Shown one piece after another: positions 1-11,440 of a stretch of DNA of 64,000 nucleotides (its first letter is position 1; every line of letters starts with the position of its first letter). Both the position numbers and the translations under genes were made by a program. Under the pieces are notes generated by a model. It did not search any database and was not told where the DNA came from. It saw nothing but the letters and a program-made list of their open reading frames with translations. Source of the DNA: Cephalotus follicularis (Eukaryota > Streptophyta > Magnoliopsida > Oxalidales > Cephalotaceae); assembly GCA_001972305.1 (NCBI GenBank), contig BDDD01002893.1:62001-126000 (forward strand), given 5' to 3'.

Positions 1-471
1 AATTTTTGAAATTAAATTAATTTTATGAGTTATTTGCTGACCGCTATAGCGGTCGGGAATTGTTGTAGCTGTCGGGAATTGTTGTGCCGACCACTCACTA
101 AATCTCTGATCATCATTATGTAATTAGACATAATTATAGATTTGTGGCTTTTACCCGTAGATGAGGCATGTTCATCACGAGAGAACTAAGCAGTTCCTGT
201 ATTCTTCAACAAATATAAGAATCATTTTTTACTATGATAGCATTTACATACTCTTTTAAGATCGGAATAGCAAGCAAAATAAATCATAACTTCGCTAAAA
301 TGGAAAACATATTCATTCTACTTAATGATAGCATTTACATATTTTTTTACAGTGATTAAGATCTTACTCATGTGTTTATTAAATATCAAGACAAATCAAA
401 CAAACTTCACAAGAATTGTATATAATTTTCCTTCCAACTTTATTTAGACTAGACAAGTGTTACTGGTACCA
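1..471. other. 3' flank of the dihydropyrimidinase gene, AT-rich
   Basis: No coding sequence is seen. On the minus strand this is the region downstream of the dihydropyrimidinase stop codon, and an AATAAA-type polyadenylation signal reads on the minus strand at about 439-444. A perfect 16-bp palindrome, GACCGCTATAGCGGTC, lies at 39-54 and is followed by two copies of GTCGGGAATTGTTGT (52-66 and 71-85). This resembles the subterminal repeats of CACTA-type DNA transposons, but no transposon end is visible. A 17-bp direct repeat, ATGATAGCATTTACATA, occurs at 234-250 and 325-341. Confidence 0.5.
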
Positions 472-657
472 TCAAGAATTGGAATGCTTCACTGGAGCTC
501 TGAGCGAGGATAGATGCCGAGCATCTGCCTTCTCAATCCCATTAAAAAGATAACTGAAGGGAGGCATCTCTATGTACTTTCCAGAACCACGAACAACCTT
601 CAGTTCATCATTTTCCCAGACAACTCTTCCACCAGCAATTGTCACTTCAACTTTTCC
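472..657 (-). CDS. PYD2: Dihydropyrimidinase, last exon (partial gene)
   Basis: This is the C-terminal exon of dihydropyrimidinase, the second enzyme of reductive pyrimidine catabolism; it hydrolyses dihydrouracil and dihydrothymine to N-carbamoyl-beta-amino acids. The exon encodes 61 residues in phase 0 and ends in TGA at 472-474. It begins after an AG acceptor (minus-strand TTTCTCAG just above 657). Recognisable stretches are VTIAGGRVVWEN, GSGKYIEMPPFSYLF and LSSLRAPVK, which match the conserved tail of plant dihydropyrimidinases as I recall them. Catalytic metal-binding residues lie in upstream exons that are not in this window. The upstream intron runs into an N gap and then into repeats, so the rest of the gene is either far away across a very large intron or separated by a scaffolding join. 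The exon itself shows no damage. Confidence 0.85.
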   Translation of the reverse strand, partial: GKVEVTIAGGRVVWENDELKVVRGSGKYIEMPPFSYLFNGIEKADARHLSSLRAPVKHSNS

Positions 658-741
658 CTGAGAAAACATAGCAAAGACTATGAAACAAAACAAAGCATGA
701 GAAGACTGAGGATGTTATGTGTCACACACACAGGGGNNNNN
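658..741 (-). other. Intron remnant of PYD2 ending in a 5-base assembly gap
   Basis: Just upstream of the last exon (minus strand) there are about 79 bp of intron with a pyrimidine-rich acceptor side and a short CA repeat near 721-731. Five N bases at 737-741 follow. Sequence character changes abruptly across the gap, from ordinary AT-rich intron to GC-rich LTR repeat, so continuity here is not demonstrated. Confidence 0.7.
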
Positions 742-764
742 CTTCGTGAACCTCTTAACCTTTA

Positions 765-1050
765 ATGTGAGGTTCGCAGCTGCGATTCTAAGTCCGCAGA
801 CGCGAAATTCCGCGTTTTGCGTACGCGAATCACGTTTCGCAGACGACAGACCCTGTCACGCAAAAACCGTTAATTTTACACGGATTCGCTGCTGCGAGTT
901 CCGACCGCCAGCTGCGAAATGGACCGCCAGCTATATTAGTTTCCTTGCAGACGCGAAGTTTGTCTACTAAGTTTGAACCCTCAAGGTTGCCAGTGTACTG
1001 GCAGCTGCGAGATCTCTCCAGTCAGCTGCGAAACTAGCAGACGTCGTTAA
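765..1050. repeat. CAGCTGCGA / GCAGACGCGA motif array in an LTR
   Basis: Multiple irregularly spaced copies of CAGCTGCGA-like and GCAGACGCGA-like words occur here, for example TCGCAGCTGCGA near 775-786, CCGCCAGCTGCGAAA near 907-921, GGCAGCTGCGAG near 1001-1012 and GTCAGCTGCGAAA near 1022-1034. CAGCTG is itself a palindrome. The placement resembles that of the CAGTCGACTG arrays in related LTRs, but the core word is different. Confidence 0.6.
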
Positions 1051-1300
1051 AAGACTGTCTAAAGTCACCTGTAAGGTAATTCCTTAATTAGGATTTGATT
1101 AGGGTTGCCTAGATACTCCGTAATTCGATATTTTACTGCTTACTAAACTTCACGTCTTCTATCTTGTTATGTTCACTTAGTTCGTATGTTTGTAGTTAGT
1201 TCTTTTAGTGTAAGTTTCGTAAGTTTAGTTTCTCGAGTTAGTTTTCGGAATGAAAACGAAAGATTCGGTAAAGAACAAGAGTAATAAAAACTCATTAGGA

Positions 1301-1453
1301 ATCGGTAGGCGCTTTGTTCTTGTGTCGACCGTCAGTCAAAGCGCAGACGCCTAGACTTGAGCGTCGACGCTTGGAGTGTAATTTCCAGTTCTCCAAGTGC
1401 TTCATCGGTAGGCGCTTTGTTCTTGTGTCGACCGTCAGTCAAAGCGCAGACGC
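1301..1453. repeat. Direct repeat of 50 bp with 103-bp period
   Basis: A 50-bp segment starting ATCGGTAGGCGCTTTG at 1301-1350 recurs without visible mismatch at 1404-1453. Each copy contains TGTCGACCGTCAGTC and ends AGCGCAGACGC. Between the copies lies GAGCGTCGACGCTTGG. It sits inside the LTR fragment where other LTRs have their second motif array. Confidence 0.8.
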
Positions 1454-1771
1454 TTTAATTACAAGCGTCGGCGGTCTGGGCAGTTTCTGCATAATTTCTG
1501 CTGATATGATTTAGCTTTTGTCTTTCTTGCACAAAAAGAAACTTTGTTAAATACAAATATGTTATCATCAAAACATAGGATTGAGACATACATGTCAACA
1601 GATTGTATACGCATGTAGTATGGGCTGCGTGCGGATGACTTTTATTTATAATCCCGATATGAATGCTTCCGCTTATATTATTGAATTGTTGAATGAGGAT
1701 GCTGGATTATATTTATTCTGATATCACCATATATGCTTGTCTATAATGGAATTGAAAGGCGAGGTGCGACA

Positions 1772-3476
1772 ATTTTAAAAAGTTATGATTTAAGTCTATT
1801 CTGGTTTTCTTTTTGCAGACAACATAAATGCATCGACGAAAGTTGTTCACCGTGATTTTGGGGTCAAATTCGCATTCCCAGATCGTTTAGGTTGTCAATT
1901 TATTGTTCTTATTTTTCTAGTGGCGTAATTGTAACTTTTGAAAAGTTATGTTTTAAGTCGTTTCAGGGTTTCATTTTTCAGACAGCATAAATGCATCATC
2001 GTGGGTGTTTCACCGTGATTTTTGGGTCAAATTTGCGTTTCGAGATCGTTTAGTTGGTCAATTTATTGTTCTTATTTTTCTAGGGGCATAATCGTAAAAT
2101 TTGAAAAGTTATGTTTTAAGTCGTTTTAGGGTTTCTTTTTTCAGACAACATAAACGTATCATCGTAAGTTTTTCTCCGTGATTTTGGGGGCAAATTCACG
2201 TTCTGAGTTAGTTTAGTGGGTCAATTTATCGTTCTTATATTTCTATGAGGGTAATTGTAAATTTTGAAAAGTTATGTTTTAAGTCGTTTCCGCGTTTCTT
2301 TTTTCAAACAAAATAAATGCATCGTCGAAAATTTTTTGCCTTGATTTTGGGGTCAAATGCATGTTCCGAGATCGTTTAGTGGGTCAATTTATCGTTCTTA
2401 TATTTCTATGGGCGTAATTGTAAATTTTGAGAAGTTATGTTTTAATTCGTTTACGGGTTTCTTTTTTCAGACAAAATAAATGCATCGTCGAAAGTTTTTT
2501 GCCTTGATTTTGTGGTCAAACGCGCGTTCCGAGATCGTTTAGTGGGTCAATTTATCGTTCTTATATTTTTAGGGGTGTAATCGTAAATTTTGAAAAGTTT
2601 TGTTTTAAGTCATTTCCGGGTTTATTTTTTCAGACAACATAAATGCATCCTCGTAAGTTTTTCTCTGTGATTTTAGGGTCAAATTTGCGTTCCAAGATCG
2701 TTTAGTGGGTCACTTTATCGTTCTTATATTTCTAAGGGCGTAATCGTAAATTTTGAAAAGTTCTGTTTTAAGTCGTTTACGAGTTTCTTTTTGTAGACAA
2801 CATAAATGCATCGACGAAAGTTTTTTGCATTGATTTTGGGGTCAAACGCGCATTCCGAGATCGTTTAGTCGGTCAATTTATCGTTCTTACTTTTCTAGGG
2901 GCGTAATTGTAAATTTTAAAAAGTTATGTTTTAAATCGTTTCAGGGTTACTCTTTGCTGACAACATAAATACATCGTCGGGAAATGTTTGCCATGAATTT
3001 GAGGTTAAATTCGCGTTCCAAGATTGTTTAGTAGGTCAATTTATCGTTCGTATATTTTTATCGGCGTAATAATTTTTTTTAAAAGTTATGTTTTAAGTCA
3101 TTTTCCGGTTTCTTTTTCCAGACAACATTATTGCATCGTTGTAAGTTTTTTTCTTTGATTTTGGGGAAAAATTCGCGTTCCGAGATCGTTAATGAGTCAA
3201 TTTATCGTTCTAATATATCTACGGGCATTTTTGTAAATTTTTAAAAGTTATCTTTTAAGACGTTTACTGGTTTCTTTTTACAAACAACATAAATGGATCG
3301 TCGTATGTTTTTGGCCGTGATTTTGGGGTTAAATTCTCTTTCCGAGATCGTTTAGTGGGTTTATTTATCGTTCTTATATTTCTAGGGGCGAAATCATAAA
3401 TTTCAAAAAATTATGTTTTAAGTCGTTTATGGGTTTTTTTTTCCAGACTGCATAAATGCATTTTCGTAAGTTATTC
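1772..3476. repeat. Tandem satellite, 163-bp period, about 10.5 units
   Basis: The anchor word GTTATGTTTTAAGTCG (or a close variant) recurs at 1782, 1945, 2108, 2271, 2434, 2597, 2760, 2923, 3085, 3247 and about 3410, giving spacings of 163, 163, 163, 163, 163, 163, 163, 162, 162 and 163. Each unit also contains ACAACATAAATGCATCG, GTGATTTTGGGGTCAAA, GAGATCGTTTAGTGGG and TTTATCGTTCTTATATTTCT. Units differ from one another at many positions, so the array is old or not homogenised. It abuts an LTR 3' end on the left and is cut on the right by the element at 3477. A unit length near nucleosome spacing is typical of pericentromeric or centromeric satellites; whether this one is centromeric is unknown. 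No coding potential was seen. Confidence 0.93.
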
Positions 3477-4836
3477 TGTCACACCCCGTGTTTCCCAATC
3501 ACGTTAGGACAAGCATATGTGGTGATATCAGAAATAAGCATAAATAATATTCCAGCAATTCAATTAACAATTCATAATTAAATTTGCGGAAGCATTCGAT
3601 AAGCCGGAATATATTACAAGCCGTCCGCACGAATCCCATACTACGTGCGGGTAAAACAAATAATAACAATTATCCTTACATAAGGAAAATACAACACAAC
3701 ACGGGATGTGATCCACTCGATACAATACAATACATCATAATTGAAATAACAACCTTAAACAAAAGTAAGAAGCTATCCAAGCTTCAGCGGCGATCTCCCG
3801 AGTCTTCGCTTAATCTGTACTTATAGGGGTTAGCCGTTGTCCTCACTTGGTTAAGTAGGAAGATAATGAATGATAAGAAATATATGAATGCATCATGTAT
3901 GACAGTTTATATCAAAATAACATTTAAATGAGCCAATATATAAGCAATCATGCCAAGTGGCCATAAACAATCCATATGCAAGAATACCGCACAAGGGTAC
4001 AATCAATTCATCCATCAATTGGGTGTCACATGTCGCTAACTCCTAGCACCAACTGTGCACCACCTATCTATCACCTACACTCCGAAGATGATAAATAAGG
4101 TAACAATTACTACCGGCATTAGCGGGTAGTTTAACAATCAAGCTCTGCATTGCAGGCAGTTTTTGTGTGTACTCTAGCCAACTCCTGGCACATAGGACCA
4201 CCTCCGTTAGCCAGTGACATCTGCCATCATTCGACTAATCGGCAATAACATAGACAATCAATTCAATCAATTCAGTTCAATAATAATATCACATATATGT
4301 ATAATATGCAATATAAAAGTTGTTTTCTTTAAAAACATATAGCAAATCATTTATCATACATCTTTTCGGAGGAAAACGATCTCATTCCAATAGTAGTTTC
4401 CAATTTGGGAAACAAAACAGTAGGTACCTCTCATATAGGAGGAAAATCAGTAGTTCATTTGACAATAATCATTCATTTGAAAATTGATAGTTAATATCAT
4501 AAATTGGGTACATAGCCCATAGTTGGTTTCAATCATTGAAATGCAAGTGATGGTGGTGTTAGGAGACACCAAAATAGTTTATACTAATATGACAGTAGCA
4601 TATTCAGTAAGAATATCACAAATCAGTAGTTCTTACAATAATGGTTTTCATTTGAAAACGGTATCTAAACAATGAATTGTGCATATGGTACATAGTTCGT
4701 TTGATCGTTGCAATATAAGTAGTGGCGATGCTAAATAACATCAAACAATATATACTATATGGTGGTAGCATATACAATTCAATAACAGTATCAAAAAGTA
4801 GCAATTCAATCAATATTATGCAATTTCTACTCAGAA

Positions 4837-4949
4837 CAGTCGGCTGCCCTCAAGAGTAGCCGACTGCCTTGGTCGTGTAGTCGACTGCTTGGGTTTGGCA
4901 GTCGATTGAAAGGGTTTAGTAGTCTACTGTAATTGTTTACAGTCGACTG
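4837..4949. repeat. CAGTCGACTG motif array (mid-LTR)
   Basis: Six copies or variants of the palindromic 10-mer occur, among them CAGTCGGCTG, TAGCCGACTG, TAGTCGACTG, CAGTCGATTG and an exact CAGTCGACTG at 4940-4949. They are spaced roughly 15-25 bp apart. Confidence 0.85.
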
Positions 4950-5955
4950 TCTCTGCCCAGAAAATGCAGGCAGTGGCATGTCATGCAATGCAATTTCGAT
5001 TTTCAATCAATTTCAATACATGTAGCATGTAGAAGATAGACATACACAATATGCATACTATATCTTCTATAACATATCATTACCCCTACCTCAAATCGCT
5101 ATCCCAAGATCAATTGAGTTTGATCTTTCTCTTTGAGTTCCAAGTCACTTTCACCAACAAATCTTTCAATTTCCAGAAAGTTCAATCTATGCATGTTTGT
5201 TTAAGAACATATGCATCAATACAAGCAGGTTTCAGTAATTCTAACAGTGGTTTAATCATTAATCCATTAAGTCTTAACTTTCCTTTTTCCAATTTCCTTT
5301 TGAATTCTATGTCAGGTATCATCCAACCTCGGATTCATTGATCTTAAGTGTGTTGACAGAAGGTATATAAATACTTAAGAAACCAGTAAGCATATATCCT
5401 AACATTAACAACAACTATAATCCATTCTAGAGGTTATAGTCACCAATTCCAGTTGATCCAATCACTACTTCCCATTTCAATTCAAAGGTTGTTAATTCTA
5501 ATCCATTGACAAAAGATATACTACATTCTCCTAGCTATTTTATCATCATAACCACAGAGAATTCGGATTGAGAACTTACCAAGAGACTAAAGCTTCAAGG
5601 TTCCTCCTTGGAGCTCTCTAATTCCTCCAATGCATGCTCCAATAATCCCTCTCTTCACTCAGTGTTTTCTAACACTCATCTCACAATTCAACAACTGATA
5701 TAATGTCAAAATCACTTTTGAATTCGTCAGATTCCCTTTCCCTAGTCACATGCACTCACTTTTATCCCTTTTCTTTCCATCACATGCATCCCTCTCTTTA
5801 CCTTTCTCATTAATTATCAATTGTAGGTTGTAGGTCTGCAGAGAATATGCAAGCATTCCCCTTTTGCATGTTCTGGCAGGTGGTGGACGCATGTGCCTCC
5901 TACCCACCTGTCATTCTTGTCTTTGCACATGCCAGGAATCTGTCCTGGGCAATTC

Positions 5956-6035
5956 CAGTCGACTGGCTATAGTGGGCAGTCGACTGCCTTCATCACGTAG
6001 CAAACAGTCGACTATTGCCCTGTGAAAGTCGACTG
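5956..6035. repeat. CAGTCGACTG motif array (LTR start side)
   Basis: Exact CAGTCGACTG at 5956-5965, a second exact copy near 5985, then CAGTCGACTA and AAGTCGACTG. Measured in the LTR's own direction, the array lies about 175-255 bp from the LTR start. Confidence 0.85.
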
Positions 6036-6210
6036 TTTGGACTGGTTTAGGGTTTCCTGATTTTTTTGATGCTTCACCAATTTCACATCCATTCATCCCA
6101 AACATTTACCAATCATAGAAATTAATATAACTGGACAATTAACTAAATTAAAATGTATATTTTATTTCAAATTGGATCAATATACATTAATTGAAGTTGC
6201 GGTTATTACA

Positions 6211-6223
6211 TTCCCCCCTCCTT
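6211..6223 (-). other. Polypurine tract
   Basis: Minus strand AAGGAGGGGGGAA immediately precedes the TGTAATAACC start of the 3' LTR. This is the expected plus-strand primer position. The same tract precedes the LTRs at 16518, 35656 and 39397. Confidence 0.9.
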
Positions 6224-6256
6224 AAAGAAAATCCGTCCTCGAATTTATCCCTTACA

Positions 6257-9200
6257 TTACATTCCGAACAAGTGGGGAAATGTTTCCCTCATTTCGTCCT
6301 CACGCTCCCACGTAGCTTCCTCAGCTCCGTGAAAACGCCACAACACTTTGACCATAGGGATGATCTTGTTCCTCAGAACCTTTTCCGTGCGATCCACAAT
6401 CTTCGTAGGCCTTTCTTCATAAGTCAATCTAGGACTGATGAATCCAGGGTCGTAGCTCAAAATGTGAGATGGGTCAGGTACGTATTTCCGTAGCATGGAA
6501 ACATGAAATACGTTATGTACGTCCGACAAACTAGGTGGTAGTGCAATCTGGTATGCTACCTCCCCCACTCTCTCTAATATCTCGTAAGGTCCAATGTACC
6601 TTGGAGCTAACTTTCCCTTGAGGCCAAAACGGTGTATCCCTTTCGAAGGCGAGATCTTCAGGAAAACATGATCTCCCTTCTCAAATTTCAGCTTCCTTCT
6701 CTTGCTATCGGCATAACTCTTCTGTCGACTCTGTGCAGCTAGCAATCTCTTCTTGATCATCTCTACTTTATCAGTGGTCTCTTGTACCAAGTCAGGTCCA
6801 AGTACTTGTCTCTCACCTACCTCATCCCAGCAAATAGGTGATCTAAATTTTCTCCCATACAAGGCTTCATACGGAGCCATTCCAATGCTGGTGTGAAAAC
6901 TGATATTGTAAGAGAATTCAATCAATGCTAGATGATCCTCCCAACTCCCAGAAAAATCAATCGTACAAGCCCGTAACATATCCTCCAGAGTCTGGATCGT
7001 ATGCTCGGACTGTCCGTCAGTCTGTGGGTGAAATGCAGTGCTAAAGTTCAAGGTTGTTCCCATAGCTCTCTGGAACTTCTTCCAGAAACTTGAAGTAAAC
7101 CTAGCATCTCGGTCTCAGACAATACTGACCGGCACCCCATGCAATCTCACTATCTCCTGGATATACAATCGAGCAAGCTTCTTGATAGAATATGTCATGT
7201 TCATCGGAAGAAAGTGTGCAGACTTAGTGAGTCTGTCCACAACAACCTACACCGCTTCATGTTGATTACATGACCTTGGCAATCCCGACACAAAGTCCAT
7301 GGTCACATGATCCCATTTCCATTCAACCAATGGTAGCGATTGTAGCAGTCCCGCAGGTTTCTGATGTTCAGCCTTCACTCTCTGACAGGTCAAACATCTT
7401 GCTACATATTCAGCAATTTCCCGTTTCATACCGCTTCACCAGTAATTCTTCTTCAGGTCGTGCCACATCTTGGAACTCCCTGGGTGAACACTATATCTCG
7501 ATTTATGAGCTTGTTGTAATAGCTCATTCTTGATACTCTCATCATCCGGAACACATATCCTTCCTCGGAACCTCAACATGCCATCAGTATGACTGGAGAA
7601 CTCAGAATCTGTGTCTAGGTTCTCACGAATATTCCACAATTCAGAATCACTATACTGAGCAGTCAGAATACGCTCAAGAAGTTCCAGTTGTACTCTCATA
7701 CTTGCCACAATCACTCCTCGGGAAACCATGAATGGATTCCATCTCTGAAATTCCTCCAACAGATTCCACTGTGAAACCATAGCTCCAACAATCATTGCCT
7801 TGCGACTCAACGCATCAGCCACTACATTCGCCTTTCCCGGGTGGTATTGAATATTGCAGTTATAATCATTGAAGAACTGCACCCATCGCCTCTGTCTCAT
7901 GTTGAGCTCCTTCTGGGAAAACAAATACTTTAAACTCTTGTGGTCAGTAAAGATTTCAAATTGTGCTCCATAGAGATAGTGCCTCCATTTCTGTAAAGCA
8001 AACACTATGGTTGCCAACTCAAGATCGTGTACGGGATAATTTTTCTCGTACGGTTTTAACTTCCTTGATGCGTATGCAATCACCCTACCACGTTGCATAA
8101 GAACGCATCCCAATCCTTTCCCAGAAGCATCTGTGTAGACAGCAAAACCCTCATTACCTTCCGGTAATGCTAACACTGGAGCCGAAATCAATCGACTCTT
8201 TAACTCTTGGAAACTCGCTTCACAAGAATCATCCCACACAAAACTGGACTTCGTCTGAGTCAACTGTGTCAGTGGTGTAGCAAGTTTTGAAAATCCCTTG
8301 ATGAACCTTCGGTAGTAGCCAGCCAATCCCAAGAAACTACGAACCTCCGTAACGTTCTTCGGTTGGGGCCAATCAACAATGCTTTCAATCTTCGAAGGAT
8401 CCACTGAAAATCCTTCACTCAACGCTATGTGACCTAAGAAAGTCACATGATCCAGCCAAAATTCATACTTGCTGAATTTGGCGTATAACTGTTCCTTCCG
8501 TAGTGTCTGCAGTATAATTTGTAAATGCTGCATGTGTTTCTCAATGCTCTTTGAGTAGATCAGGATGTCATCTAAGAATATAACGAAAAACTGGTCCAGA
8601 TAAGGTTGGAACACCCTGTTTATCAGACACATAAAGGCTGCATGAGCATTAGTCAAACCAAACGGCAGTATCAGAAATTCGTAATGCCCATATCTGGTTC
8701 GAAATGCAGTTTTCTCCACATCACCTTCTCGGATCCTCAACTGATGGTAACCTGTTCTCAGGTCAAGTTTGGAGTATACAGTTGAGCCTTGCAATTGGTC
8801 GAACAACTCCTTAATATGTGGCAGAGGATATTTTTTTATTCACCGTCACCTGATTCAGTAGCATGTAATCAATGCATAGCCGCATCGATCCATCCTTCTT
8901 TTTCGCAAACAGAACTGGTGCGCCCCACGGTGATACGCTCGGTCTGATAAACCCTTTGTCAAGGTAATCTTGCAGTTGAACTTTCCACTCCTTCAGCTCA
9001 GCAGGAGCCATTCTGTATGGTGCTCTAGATATAGGAGCAGTTCTAGGCAACAGCTCAATACTGAACTCTATATCTCTCTCTGGTGGTAACGAAGCGAGTT
9101 CATATGGAAACACGTCAGGAAAATCACATACAACAGGCACTTGTTCAATATTAGGCGTACCTTTCGTATGATCAATTACATATTCCAAGTAGCCTTCACA

Positions 9201-9797
9201 TCCTTGCTTGAGATATCTCTGTGCTCGTGTATATGAAATGATCGGAGCAGCAACATTCTTTTCTCCGATAAACTTGCACTCAGTACCATCTTGTAAATAA
9301 AAGGTCATCATCTTGTTGTAGCAATCAACACAAGCATGATGAGCATACAGCCAATCCATCCCCAAGATTACAACAAAATCTCGGATAGGTAATACTATCA
9401 ATTCAGCGGATAGTTCAATCCCAGCCATCACGATTTCACAGTCTTTCATAACAGCATCAGATAAAAGACAAGTACCCGCAGGAGTACTCACCTCCAAAAC
9501 ATATGATAGTCTAGTAGTAATGCCATGCAAATTGTGAGCAAATTCAGATGCAATGAATGAATGTGTAGCACCTGGATCAATCAGTACATGAGCTAATATG
9601 CCAGATATATAGATAGTACCTCCCACAACAGTAGTAGATTCTGGCACATCATCTTTAGATAAGGTATAGACCCTACCTTTCATAATCCCCTTTCCGGTGT
9701 CTCTTCGCGGTTGAGCCACCGCAACACTACCACTAGCACCAGTACTTCCTTGTTGTCTGCGTGCTTGATCTCTCATCATTGGGCAACCACCCATCAC
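6257..9797 (-). pseudogene. Gypsy pol fossil: protease, RT, RNase H, integrase, chromodomain
   Basis: Parts in coding order: zinc knuckle of gag, CX2CX4HX4C with core [15 protein letters not shown], just upstream at about 9785-9835; protease around 9500-9600 with DPGATHSF (usual form DSGATHSF); RT from about 9000 to 8500 with [23 protein letters not shown] and the catalytic FLDDILIYS; RNase H around 7800-8150 with [14 protein letters not shown] and ending [15 protein letters not shown]; integrase zinc region with CLTCQRVK near 7380; integrase core end with FHPQTDGQSE near 7020; and a C-terminal chromodomain with VLWRFHGAEEATWE near 6300. RT order and the chromodomain place it in Ty3/gypsy chromoviruses. 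It is broken in about four places and is treated as a fossil. Confidence 0.92.
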
Positions 9798-10115
9798 ATG
9801 TTCTTGCGAACCGCATCTCAGACATTTTCCCGTCTTCTTCCAACATTCACTCTCATTGTGGTTCTGACGTCCACATAAAGTACATCGTTCAGAGTTTTGT
9901 TGGCCACTTCGGTTAGGAGTTCTTGATCGAAAATTGTTGCCTCAAAAACCTCATTGATTCTTATTTCCAGACTTTGCAGAACCAGCGGGATTGTTGTTAC
10001 CCTACCTTTGTGACTGTGCTGGTCTCGATTGAGTACGAGACCGCTCTATCCTTCTGTCATTTGCATCAGACTCCAGAATCCTAGCTCTCTCCGCAATATC
10101 TACAAAAGATGTTAG

Positions 10116-10877
10116 CTACAACAGTAATAACTTAGATCGGATATCTGGACGAAGGCCTTTCAGGAACCTTCGGATCTTTCTGGGTTCACCCTCTACGAGA
10201 TAGGGCGTGTGCCTAGCTAACTCCACGAAATGGGTCTGGTACTGAGCTACCGTCATATCACCTTGACGTAGCTCCATTAATTCTTTCTCTCTCCTGTCTC
10301 GCTCCATCTGTGGAACATAAGCCGCATAGAACTCTGATTGAAATCGATCCCAAGTTCTGTCTAGATTTCGAGATTCCCACTTTGCCTCAACTATTTCCCA
10401 CCAATGAGTAGCTTCATCCCATAGGCGGTACACATCAAAGGTAATCTTTTGTTCATCGGTACATCTCAAGGCTTCAAATATCCTCTCTATGTCCTTCATC
10501 CATCGCTCAGCTACATTGGCATCCAACTCCCCTAGGAATGTAGGAGGATTCTGCCTCATGAACCGCTCCAGGTCTCTGCCAAAATCACCAACATGATTGA
10601 CTTCTGGAACACATTGTCGGGCTTGAGTAGCCTCATACATCTGTCTCATCTATTCCATGTGTGTAGCATTGGCTTGGATCTGCTGTTGGAAAAGATAAGC
10701 CATGCGTTCGTAGTTACTCCTCTCATCGTGTACTGGAGGAACATTTACTTTCGGGGCATTTTCGTGAATAGGCAGGGCATTGTTCACCTCGTCAGCTCTA
10801 CGCCTTCCACGTCTACCTCTCCTTTCATTCATTCTGTTTCCTATACGGAATGACAAAATCATTAGGAAACATTTCAT
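10116..10877 (-). pseudogene. Gypsy gag fossil
   Basis: The region begins with a basic N-terminal segment (MNERRGRRGRRRADEVN) near 10830 and continues into the retrotransposon gag domain, with PPTFLGELDANVAERWM, WDRFQSEFYAAYVP and MELRQGDMTVAQYQTHFVEL, then FLKGLRPDIRSKLL. This is the capsid-like domain of Ty3/gypsy gag. It lies just downstream of the primer site, as expected for the first reading frame. It is broken, with about two interruptions. Confidence 0.88.
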
Positions 10878-10921
10878 TCAAATTTTGAGAAACTTATCCC
10901 AGCTTAGCATATATGGAATAT

Positions 10922-10933
10922 GCTCTGATACCA
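10922..10933 (-). other. Primer binding site, initiator tRNA-Met type
   Basis: Minus strand TGGTATCAGAGC lies three bases inside the 5' LTR end at 10937. It matches the usual plant primer site complementary to the 3' end of initiator tRNA-Met. Confidence 0.9.
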
Positions 10934-11360
10934 TGCTGTCACACCCCGTATTTCCCAATCACGTTAGGCAAGCATATGTGGTGATATCAGAAATAAGCAT
11001 AAATAATATTCCAGCAATTCAATTAACAATTCATAATTAAATTTGCGGAAGCATTCGATAAGCCAGAATATATTACAAGCCGTCCGCACGTATCCCATAC
11101 TACGTGCGGGTAAAAGCAATAATAACAATTATCCTTACATAAGGAAAATACAACACAAAACGGGATGTGATCCACTCGATACAATACTGTAATAACCGTA
11201 ACTTCAATTAATGTATATTGACCTAATTTTGAAATAAAATATACATTTTAATTGAGTTATTTGTCCAATTATATTGATTTCTATGATTGGTAAATGTTTG
11301 GGGTGAATTGGTGTACAATTGGAGATTTATCAAAGTTAAGAAACCCTAATCTAACCCAAA

Positions 11361-11440
11361 CAGCTGACTGTCATAGGGCAACAGTCGACTGTTTGCCACG
11401 TGATAAAGGCAGTCGACTGCCCTCTATGTCCAAACGACTG
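11361..11440. repeat. CAGTCGACTG motif array (LTR start side)
   Basis: Contains CAGCTGACTG at 11361, CAGTCGACTG near 11391, an exact copy at 11410-11419 and AAACGACTG near 11432. It lies about 175-250 bp into the LTR, the same placement as in the other LTRs of this family. Confidence 0.85.

Larger units (their letters stand above)
742..1771 (+). mobile_element. Degenerate Ty3/gypsy LTR fragment
   Basis: The right end (about 1607-1771) aligns by eye with the 3' ends of the Tekay-type LTRs elsewhere in the window: it has the GTAGTATGGG block, GCTTCCGC, then TGATATCACCATATATGC and a terminal GTGCGACA where others have GTGTGACA. Upstream it carries two short-motif arrays. One (about 765-1050) is built on CAGCTGCGA and GCAGACGCGA. 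The other (1301-1453) is built on AGCGCAGACGC and GCGTCGACGCTT. The left end is lost at the assembly gap. It is an old fossil fragment with no coding sequence. Confidence 0.6.
3477..6210 (-). mobile_element. 3' LTR of the Tekay-type element (2734 bp)
   Basis: Bounded by TGTCACACCCCG at 3477 (the complement of the LTR 3' end) and GGTTATTACA ending at 6210 (the complement of the LTR 5' end). It directly follows the polypurine tract. It contains two CAGTCGACTG-type arrays, at 4837-4949 and 5956-6035. No gene is seen in it. Confidence 0.92.

Noticed and set aside
1314-1514. Short frame over the 103-bp repeat
   Set aside because: It is a translation of a direct repeat in an LTR fragment with no independent support.
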